5,531 nt of DNA, taken from assembly GCA_003224135.1 (NCBI GenBank), contig QHYO01000630.1, positions 1 through 5,531 of the forward strand, given 5' to 3'. Shown here piece after piece: positions 1 through 4,530 of the stretch. This DNA comes from Acidobacteriota bacterium (GTDB lineage Bacteria; Acidobacteriota; Terriglobia; Acidiferrales; UBA7541). The notes under the pieces were generated by a model. That model saw only the letters and a list, made by a program, of their open reading frames with translations, was not told the origin of the DNA and did no database searches. Numbering within the stretch: position 1 is the first letter of the stretch; each line of letters opens with the position of its first letter. A program made the translations under genes and the position numbers.

Positions 1-184
1 GGCAGAGTTGCCCGGTGGCCAGTCTGTGAAGCTTCCCACCGTGGCCCCCAAACTTGCAGCCACGCCGGGCGGTTTACGCTGGATTGGACCGCCGCTCGGA
101 GCGCATAATAACGAAGTCTACCGAGACTGGCTTGGCCTCCCCGCAGCCGAGCTTCGACGCCTCGCATCCGAAGGCGTCATTTAA
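1..184 (+). CDS. CaiB/BaiF-type (class III) CoA-transferase, C-terminal fragment cut by the window edge
   Basis: Reading from base 2 gives 60 residues ending at a TAA at 182-184; the start lies outside the window. The tail has the usual ending of class III CoA-transferases: a glycine-rich strand (TPGGLRWIGPPLGAHN), then EVYRDWLGLPAAELRRLASEGVI. This corresponds to the family pattern 'P.LG.H..EVL...LGL...E...L...GVI'. Members move CoA from one acyl-CoA to another carboxylic acid in the cytoplasm (formyl-, succinyl-, carnitine- and benzylsuccinate-CoA transferases are known examples). The catalytic Asp lies near the N-terminus in this family and is not visible here, so activity and substrate cannot be judged. 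The next gene starts 53 bases downstream on the same strand with no obvious terminator between, so co-transcription is possible. Confidence 0.85.
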   Translation, partial: AELPGGQSVKLPTVAPKLAATPGGLRWIGPPLGAHNNEVYRDWLGLPAAELRRLASEGVI

Positions 185-237
185 TCTTAAATCCGCAATG
201 GAAAACTTGGGCTGCACTCGAGGGCAGCGCCATCGGC

Positions 238-1092
238 ATGATACTTCTCGAAGAAAAGGGCGAACGCGATTCCCAATTGCTGGTGATCCGCCAAACGGAT
301 CACGCTTTTCTTGCGGGCTTTTTTGCGCGGGAGTGGGGGAACGAACGCTTCACCAAGCCACAGCCTAATGCTTCGTTCTGCCTCGCCGTCGCCGAGCACG
401 ACAATGGCTGGAGCGAATGGGAGTTACAGGCCCAACTCGACCGCAAGACTCATCTGCCTTACAGTTTCATGTCCATTCCAACTGCCGCCCACATTGCAAT
501 TTATCAGAGAGGAATCGAGCGGCTCGTGAGAGTCGATCACTACGCGGGTCTGCTGGGCACCATGCACGCCTCCTGTCTATACGATCGCGCGCGAGCGACG
601 ATGCCGGGATTTTCAGCGAAGTACGTCAAGGCGGAAGAAAATCACCTGGCGAATGACTTTATCCAGCAGTTGCGGCTGCAGCAGCTCCGCTTGAAAGTGG
701 ATCTGCGCGCGAACCTGGCCACCAGGCCTTTTTTGGAGGAGCCGCGGGTGAATGGCAATGTGGCTCGGCTGGAAGCGTTGGATCGCTTGTCGCTGCATTT
801 CTGCTTGAATGCCGGACAAGATGCAGTCATAGACGCTGTGCCGGTGAACGATCAAGGCGAAGAAGCTGACCTGGAGTTGCACGCCGAGGGCGCAAACGTG
901 ATTGCCGTTACTCCGTATCCGTTTCGGCGTGATCCCTTGTCGTTCAGCATCATGGCGCGGCGCGTCTCAAAAAAGCTCTACTCAAGCGATTTGGATTTTC
1001 AGAGCTCGCTGGCAGCCGCGCCATATTTCCCGCTGAAGTTTACGATGCGTGCACGACGAGAAAAGGCCTTTTCGCAAGTTGCCGGAATGTAA
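238..1092 (+). CDS. DUF3891 family protein (function unknown)
   Basis: A 284-residue protein that I recognise as DUF3891, a bacterial family with no established activity. It opens with a short beta-like start and 'VIRQTDHAFLAGFFAREWGN' (about residues 16-35). The family's most conserved block, AVAEHDNGWSEWE, follows (HDNGW at 54-58). Next come TAAHIAIYQRGIE (about 82-94) and LLGTMHASCLY (H110). Several conserved histidines (22, 54, 85, 110) with Asp55 suggest a helical metal- or phosphate-binding fold, but that is inference. A helical segment (about 125-150) precedes LEALDRLSLHFCL, also typical of the family. There is no signal peptide or membrane segment, so it is probably cytoplasmic. The ATG at 238 puts the N-terminus where the family normally begins; no in-frame upstream ATG was found and the ribosome binding site is weak (GAGGGC at about 220-225). 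It may be transcribed with the upstream CoA-transferase, and it converges with the transporter gene after 12 bases. Confidence 0.85.
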   Translation: MILLEEKGERDSQLLVIRQTDHAFLAGFFAREWGNERFTKPQPNASFCLAVAEHDNGWSEWELQAQLDRKTHLPYSFMSIPTAAHIAIYQRGIERLVRVDHYAGLLGTMHASCLYDRARATMPGFSAKYVKAEENHLANDFIQQLRLQQLRLKVDLRANLATRPFLEEPRVNGNVARLEALDRLSLHFCLNAGQDAVIDAVPVNDQGEEADLELHAEGANVIAVTPYPFRRDPLSFSIMARRVSKKLYSSDLDFQSSLAAAPYFPLKFTMRARREKAFSQVAGM

Positions 1093-1104
1093 TCCGCTGA
1101 AAAT

Positions 1105-2382
1105 TTAGGTGAGTTGCCGCGCGCGAGTCTCCGGCAAAAGCAGCGCGAGCGTAGCTGCAATCAGATACGCTCCCGCGGGTAACAGAAACGCAGGGCCAAT
1201 CCCAAAGTGCAGGGCCAGCGAACCTACTGCGAACGGCGCGGCGGCCGAAAGCCCGCGTCCTACGTTGTAGCTGAGCCCCATCGCGGTGGCGCGGATTTCG
1301 CCGGGAAAAATTTCGCTGGCGATTGCCGCAAACCCCGAGAAGAAACCAATTCCAAAAAAACCGACGATCGGTCCGAGTATCAACAGCCACACCGGTGTGT
1401 GAACCAGTCCATACACAGGCACAAGCAGCGCGGCGATCAAAAGATACGCGAAATACGGGCGCTTGCGGCCGTATGCGTCTGCGAAGAAACCAAATAGCGC
1501 ATAGCCGAGCCATTTACCTCCGCACAGCAGCAGGAAAAACGAAGTGGTTTTCGCCAGGCTGAGCCCGCGGCCACCTTGGGCGACAGGCAGCGAAAGGTAT
1601 CCGGGAATCCAGATGAACAGTCCCCAGTAGCCGAACATCGCAAAAGAATTCATCGCCGTTGCAAGAATTCCGTTGCGAAGTGTCTCACCGCGAAGGAGCG
1701 AGCTGAGCTTTACGCGTTGCGATCTCGCGGCTCGTTGCCTCCACAATTCGGATTCGGGAACACTGCGACGGATCCAGAGAACGACAATTGCCGGTAGAAC
1801 TCCTACAAGGAAAACGGCGCGCCAGCCAAAATGAGGAAGCACAATCGCCACAACCAAGGCTGCGATCGCTTCTCCGATCGCGTAGGCGGACTGCATCAAG
1901 CCGAGCGCTTTGCCGCGATGTTCCGCGCGCCAGGTTTCCGCGATCAGCGCAGCCGCCGTCGTCCACTCGCCGCCCATCCCCAGTCCGAGCACAAACCGAA
2001 AGAAGCCCAGTTGCGGAATGGTGTGCGTGAACGCGCAGGCCGCGCTTGAAATCGAGTACACAAGGATCGAGGCCATCAACGCGCGCGTTCTGCGAATGCG
2101 GTCTGCAAGAAAACCAAACAGAAATCCGCCAATCGCCGATGCGATGAGTGTCATCGAATTCAGGAAACCCGCCGTGCGAGTGTCCATCGAAAATTCCCGC
2201 AACAGATATGCGATGACGAGCGAGAAAAGCATCACGTCCATCGCGTCGAGCATCCAGCCAAGGCCGCCGGCGACCAATGTGCGGCGCTCGGCAGCTGTGA
2301 TGTCGCGGGGCAACGAAAATCCCGTTGCACGCTGTGTAACGACGGAAGCGTTCGCAGGAGTCGAAGACGAAGAGCTCAACAT
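1105..2382 (-). CDS. MFS transporter, 12-TM, acid/sugar:H+ symporter type (AAHS/SHS-like)
   Basis: From the chosen start the protein has 425 residues and reads as a complete major facilitator superfamily permease of the inner membrane. TM1 carries GWMLDAMDVMLF, with the paired acidic residues D46 and D49 typical of aromatic-acid and sialate:H+ symporters. The A-motif after TM2 is GFLFGFLADRIRRTR. TM4-5 contain RFVLGLGMGGEWTTAAALIAETW. The central loop contains RRSVPESELW, the second A-motif copy is GFFADAYGRKRPY, and the end has LLLPETRARQ. The substrate is probably a small organic acid or a sugar acid; it cannot be named from sequence. The start at 2380-2382 (residues MLSSSSS...) is preferred. 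An in-frame ATG at 2460 would add 26 hydrophilic, Cys/Trp-containing residues not expected in the family and would use up most of the divergent promoter region. No good ribosome binding site is seen upstream of 2382. The gene is divergent from the zinc-ribbon gene and convergent with the DUF3891 gene. Confidence 0.88.
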   Translation of the reverse strand: MLSSSSSTPANASVVTQRATGFSLPRDITAAERRTLVAGGLGWMLDAMDVMLFSLVIAYLLREFSMDTRTAGFLNSMTLIASAIGGFLFGFLADRIRRTRALMASILVYSISSAACAFTHTIPQLGFFRFVLGLGMGGEWTTAAALIAETWRAEHRGKALGLMQSAYAIGEAIAALVVAIVLPHFGWRAVFLVGVLPAIVVLWIRRSVPESELWRQRAARSQRVKLSSLLRGETLRNGILATAMNSFAMFGYWGLFIWIPGYLSLPVAQGGRGLSLAKTTSFFLLLCGGKWLGYALFGFFADAYGRKRPYFAYLLIAALLVPVYGLVHTPVWLLILGPIVGFFGIGFFSGFAAIASEIFPGEIRATAMGLSYNVGRGLSAAAPFAVGSLALHFGIGPAFLLPAGAYLIAATLALLLPETRARQLT

Positions 2383-2390
2383 TGCTGCGG

Positions 2391-2396
2391 ATTGTA
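2391..2396 (-). promoter_or_regulatory. Possible -10 box (TACAAT) for the MFS gene
   Basis: Read on the minus strand, TACAAT sits 8 bases before the ATG at 2382 and matches five of six positions of the sigma-70 -10 consensus. No convincing -35 lies 16-18 bp upstream (the nearest candidate, CTGTTG, is poor). If used, transcription would start almost at the ATG, giving a leaderless or nearly leaderless message. That would fit the lack of a visible ribosome binding site, but the call is weak. Confidence 0.25.
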
Positions 2397-2485
2397 CCGA
2401 ATGCCCCGGAAAACAACAGAACCATTCTTCCCGCGGCTGCGAACCTGCCCTCTCGAACAATTTGATTGCCTGCCCGCCAGGACTT

Positions 2486-2494
2486 TGTTACGCT
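2486..2494 (+). promoter_or_regulatory. Possible extended -10 promoter element for the zinc-ribbon gene
   Basis: TGTTACGCT reads as a TG-n-TAnnnT extended -10. Its predicted start point would be near 2501, leaving a leader of about 25 bases that includes the ribosome binding site. A TTGATT at 2462-2467 is too far upstream (21 bp) to be a standard -35. Weak call based on position and pattern only. Confidence 0.22.
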
Positions 2495-2514
2495 CCCGCG
2501 CATTCGGGAACCTT

Positions 2515-2520
2515 GGAGGA
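2515..2520 (+). promoter_or_regulatory. Strong ribosome binding site that sets the start of the zinc-ribbon protein
   Basis: GGAGGA lies five bases before the ATG at 2526. It is the best Shine-Dalgarno sequence in the window. It decides against the in-frame upstream ATG at 2466, which has no such site and would put 20 unrelated residues ahead of the zinc ribbon. Confidence 0.8.
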
Positions 2521-2525
2521 ACTCC

Positions 2526-2975
2526 ATGGCATTCTGTAAATCGTGTGGTCAGGAAATCGGTACTGCTTCGTTCTGTCCGAAGTGCGGCGCCAGCCAGGGT
2601 GCAGTTGCCACACCGGTGGCCGCTGCGGCTTCGCCGACCGAAGGGCTTCAGGAAAATGTTGCTGGGTTGCTCTGTTACATCCTCGGATGGGTCACCGGAC
2701 TAATTTTTCTCCTGATCGACAAGCGTCCCTTTGTGAAATTCCACGCCGCACAATCGATCGCTATGTCCATCGGCGTAATCGTACTTTACATTGCACTTGC
2801 GATTTTTATGGGCGTGCTTCATGTCATGCACATTTTCTTCTTGGGTTTGCTCATCTATCCCATCCTTTGGCTTGCGCTTTTCTTGCTCTGGATTTTCGTG
2901 ATGTACAAAGCGTACCAACACGAAAAATATAAGCTGCCGATCATCGGGAATCTGGTCGAAGGAGTGGTGAAGTAG
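2526..2975 (+). CDS. Zinc-ribbon plus DUF4870 (Tic20-like) small membrane protein
   Basis: A 149-residue protein with two recognisable parts. Residues 1-21 form a minimal zinc ribbon, FCKSCGQEIGTASFCPKCG, with the two CxxC knuckles at C4/C7 and C17/C20. A short Ala/Pro/Thr linker (about 25-38) follows. From about residue 39 the rest matches DUF4870: a first membrane helix (about 46-64, GLLCYILGWVTGLIFLLI), the family signature FVKFHAAQS at 69-77, further hydrophobic stretches (about 78-98 and 103-127), and the family ending YKLPIIGNLVEGVVK. The ribbon should bind one Zn(II) and face the cytoplasm; the membrane part resembles the Tic20/DUF4870 group, whose bacterial role is not established. 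Its own ribosome binding site and divergent promoter region suggest a single-gene unit. The domain calls are firm; the function is unknown. Confidence 0.88.
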   Translation: MAFCKSCGQEIGTASFCPKCGASQGAVATPVAAAASPTEGLQENVAGLLCYILGWVTGLIFLLIDKRPFVKFHAAQSIAMSIGVIVLYIALAIFMGVLHVMHIFFLGLLIYPILWLALFLLWIFVMYKAYQHEKYKLPIIGNLVEGVVK

Positions 2976-3055
2976 GGCGCAGATTTCCACTGCCACAAAT
3001 TGCTATAGAGCCACCAGGCGAAGGGCAGCTTTGTTTTTACGGATTCGTTCTCCAC

Positions 3056-3084
3056 TTGACTTTCGTTTCCGCTGCCCGCATCGT
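3056..3084 (+). promoter_or_regulatory. Possible sigma-70 promoter for the DHH phosphoesterase gene
   Basis: TTGACT at 3056-3061 matches five of six -35 positions. After a 17-bp spacer comes CATCGT (3079-3084), a weak -10 matching three of six. Transcription would start near 3091, leaving a leader of about 55 bases. The 171-base gap between the two genes holds no other feature I can support. Confidence 0.3.
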
Positions 3085-3146
3085 TAAAGGCTTTGCAAGA
3101 GACGGCACCAGCCACCGTCTTACAGAAAGGTCCGAATCCTCCACTC

Positions 3147-4112
3147 ATGACCCGAGTACGACTGTGCTTTCATGACCGCTGCTTTGATGGCACCGCTTCC
3201 GCCGCACTCTTCTATCGCTTCTATCGTGAAAGATTCGACGCGAACGCGGAATTCCACTTCACGGGAATGACGCACCGCGCAGTCCAGCCGTGGGAAGACG
3301 GCTTGTTTGACGGCAACGAAAACGTGATCGTCGATTTTAAGTATTCCAACTCGCTAAAAGTTACCTGGTGGTTCGATCATCACCAGAGCGCGTTCCTGAC
3401 GCCTGCCGACGCGGAAAATTTTCGCCGCAATCCGGGACCCCATATGTTCTACAAACCGGAATACAAATCCTGCACCATGCTGATAGCGGATACGGCGCGC
3501 GAGAAGTTTGGATTCAATTCTGAACCGCTGAAGGATCTGATTCACTGGGGCGACATCATCGATGGAGCTCAATTTCCCACGGCGGAGTCAGCTGTTGAAC
3601 TCGTCGAACCCGCGACGCAACTCGCGCTGGTGATCGAAGCGGCGCCCGAAGATGGCGTGCCCGCAAAAATTATTCGTGAACTCGCCTACAAGCCGCTCCC
3701 CGAAATGGTTAAATTGCCGATTGTCGCAAAACATCTTGGGCCGCTCCTTGAACGTCACCGGCGTTCGATTGAAATTCTTCGCGAACGCGGCGAAGCTCGC
3801 GACGGCGTGATTTTCTTCGATGTCAGCGATCTCGACCTCGAAGGCTATAACAAATTCATTCCGTACTTGCTCCATCCCGAATGTGTTTATTCGATCAGTG
3901 TCAGCGCGTCCGCGGTTCGCGCGAAAGTTTCTCTGGGCACCAATCCCTGGAACCTGGCTACCGCCGACCAGAATCTGGCGTCGCTCGCCGAAAAATACGG
4001 CGGCGGCGGTCACCAGCGTGTCGCTGCGATTTCTTTCGATCCATCGGATATTGCGCGCGCCAGAGAAGTAGCGCGCGGCCTGGTGGAAGTCCTGCGCAAA
4101 GCGCCGAAGTAA
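3147..4112 (+). CDS. DHH/DHHA1 superfamily phosphoesterase (HxxCxDG subtype)
   Basis: A 321-residue soluble protein with the full DHH phosphoesterase layout. Motif I is FHDRCFDGTASAAL (H9, C12, D14, G15), motif II is IVDF (D63), motif III is WFDHHQS (D77-H78-H79) and motif IV is HWGDIIDG (D136, D139). A DHHA1 substrate-binding domain ends with KYGGGGHQRVAA (GGGGH at 285-289). Family members are Mn-dependent phosphodiesterases or exonucleases (RecJ, NrnA/nanoRNase, c-di-AMP hydrolases). Length fits the short NrnA-like class, not RecJ. Motif I is of the H-x-x-C-x-D-G kind, not the HxDxDG of RecJ, so substrate transfer from NrnA is unsafe; a short oligonucleotide or a nucleotide phosphoester is plausible. 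An in-frame ATG at 3093 would add 18 residues. The start at 3147 is preferred because the first beta strand leading to motif I starts right there. The ribosome binding site is weak (AAAGG ending at 3130, rather distant). Confidence 0.87.
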   Translation: MTRVRLCFHDRCFDGTASAALFYRFYRERFDANAEFHFTGMTHRAVQPWEDGLFDGNENVIVDFKYSNSLKVTWWFDHHQSAFLTPADAENFRRNPGPHMFYKPEYKSCTMLIADTAREKFGFNSEPLKDLIHWGDIIDGAQFPTAESAVELVEPATQLALVIEAAPEDGVPAKIIRELAYKPLPEMVKLPIVAKHLGPLLERHRRSIEILRERGEARDGVIFFDVSDLDLEGYNKFIPYLLHPECVYSISVSASAVRAKVSLGTNPWNLATADQNLASLAEKYGGGGHQRVAAISFDPSDIARAREVARGLVEVLRKAPK

Positions 4113-4140
4113 TCTATGCCACGGTTTCTCTGCTTCGCGC

Positions 4141-4162
4141 CAAACGCCTCGCAAACGCCTCG
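4141..4162. repeat. Perfect tandem duplication of an 11-bp unit
   Basis: CAAACGCCTCG occurs twice back to back (4141-4151 and 4152-4162). It sits between the end of the DHH gene and the -35 box of the riboswitch promoter. The second copy can also form a short stem (AACGC 4154-4158 with GCGTT 4166-4170) that overlaps the -35. There is no T-run, so it does not look like a terminator. Confidence 0.85.
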
Positions 4163-4163
4163 C

Positions 4164-4192
4164 TTGCGTTGTCGCCCCTCGTAGCTTACTCT
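4164..4192 (+). promoter_or_regulatory. Probable promoter of the riboswitch/M20 transcript
   Basis: TTGCGT (4164-4169) and TACTCT (4187-4192) are separated by exactly 17 bp. Each box matches only three of six consensus positions, including the key TTG of the -35 and TA...T of the -10. The predicted start point (about 4198-4200) falls at the first base of riboswitch helix P1, which strengthens an otherwise modest match. Confidence 0.45.
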
Positions 4193-4199
4193 TAAAAGG

Positions 4200-4449
4200 T
4201 TCTTGGTAGAGGTGCGGAGCTCATGAGTAGCGTGGCCAGCAATTCCGAACAGCTTCGGAGGCCATCGCGAAAGGGAGCGGGTTTCAGGGCTTGTGTTTGC
4301 AAGCCAGGATATTCACTCCGCCGAAACGCCGTCTGTAGCTGAACAGCCGAGCGTTGGGGGGCAGGTCCAAGGCCTGTCCACTGTCATTTCGCGCTATGTG
4401 TGATGCACTTCGTGCAATACGCTCCGCGCAAATGAAGCGCTATCGAGAG
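4200..4449 (+). promoter_or_regulatory. Lysine riboswitch (L-box) aptamer
   Basis: Conserved strings appear in the right order: AGAGGTGCGGA (4208-4218), GAGTA (4225-4229), GCGAAAGG (4267-4274), CGCCGAAAC (4319-4327) and CACTGTCA (4379-4386). Helices drawn by hand: P1 4200-4209 with 4440-4449 (10 bp including three G·U). P2 base GGTG/GAG, 4211-4214 and 4217-4219 with 4316-4322, leaving the CG bulge seen in known structures. P2 middle 4230-4237 with 4260-4268, and P2 tip TCCGAA/TTCGGA. P3 AACGC/GCGTT (4325-4329, 4351-4355) plus CTGT/ACAG. P4 4359-4365 with 4373-4379. P5 about 4387-4433. Loop L2 (CAGCT, 4250-4254) is exactly complementary to L3 (AGCTG, 4337-4341), the diagnostic kissing contact. 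Lysine binding normally switches lysine-pathway or lysine-transport genes off in cis. The aptamer is larger than the usual roughly 180 nt because of an extra hairpin in P2 and a long P5. Confidence 0.94.
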
Positions 4450-4493
4450 GCAGCGACCCCGAGTTTTCTTCGCGGTTCTCTCTTCTCTTTTTT
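4445..4493 (+). terminator. Terminator-like hairpin in the riboswitch expression platform
   Basis: GAGAG (4445-4449) pairs with CTCTC (4478-4482). After a five-base bulge on the 5' side, 4455-4463 pairs with 4469-4477 with one C-C mismatch and two G·U pairs. The hairpin is followed by TTCTC and six T residues (4488-4493). The 5' arm is also the outer half of riboswitch helix P1, so the two structures compete there. This is consistent with transcriptional control of the downstream M20 gene, though the antiterminator was not identified and the U-run starts a few bases after the stem. Confidence 0.5.
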
Positions 4494-4522
4494 GCGTTCT
4501 CTTCCAATACAACTCTTTCGAT

Positions 4523-4526
4523 GAGG
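4523..4526 (+). promoter_or_regulatory. Ribosome binding site of the M20 gene
   Basis: GAGG lies four bases before the ATG at 4531. A weak local stem (AACTC 4511-4515 with GAGGTT 4523-4528, one bulge) could partly cover it, so an added translational effect is possible but unproven. Confidence 0.55.
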
Positions 4527-4530
4527 TTCC

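Larger units (their letters stand above)
4113..4530 (+). other. 418-base non-coding leader region
   Basis: No credible protein gene lies here on either strand. In order it holds an 11-bp tandem duplication (4141-4162), a promoter (4164-4192), a lysine riboswitch (about 4200-4449), a terminator-like hairpin (4445-4493) and the ribosome binding site of the M20 gene (4523-4526). Each is listed separately where supported. Confidence 0.85.

Noticed and set aside
1093..1104. Bidirectional terminator between the convergent DUF3891 and MFS genes
   Set aside because: The gap is only 12 bases and no inverted repeat was found in or around it.
2383..2460. N-terminal extension of the MFS transporter from an ATG at 2460
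   Set aside because: The added 26 residues are hydrophilic and unlike the family, and the extension would occupy most of the divergent promoter region.
2466..2525. N-terminal extension of the zinc-ribbon protein from an ATG at 2466
   Set aside because: GGAGGA at 2515-2520 clearly serves the ATG at 2526, and the zinc ribbon starts at once from there.
1685..2539. Long open frames overlapping the MFS gene in other frames on both strands (1685-2527 minus, 1910-2539 plus)
   Set aside because: Their translations are Arg/Ser-rich with no domain pattern, while the MFS frame shows clear membrane helices and motifs.
2990..3038. Terminator after the zinc-ribbon gene (CTGCC 2990-2994 with GGCAG 3025-3029, then CTTTGTTTTT)
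   Set aside because: Only a 5-bp stem around a loop of about 30 bases; too weak to call despite the T-rich tail.
3093..3146. N-terminal extension of the DHH protein from an ATG at 3093
   Set aside because: The 18 extra residues lack any family similarity, and the first strand and motif I start right after the ATG at 3147. Without a strong ribosome binding site this remains a judgement.
3588..4154. 188-residue antisense open frame over the DHH gene
   Set aside because: It is Arg/Phe-rich with no recognisable motif. It mirrors the codon bias of the real gene on the other strand.
4391..4398. Alternative P1 3' strand of the riboswitch using the first GCGCTAT copy
   Set aside because: It would delete P5, which the five-way junction needs, and pairs over only about four bases against ten for 4440-4449.
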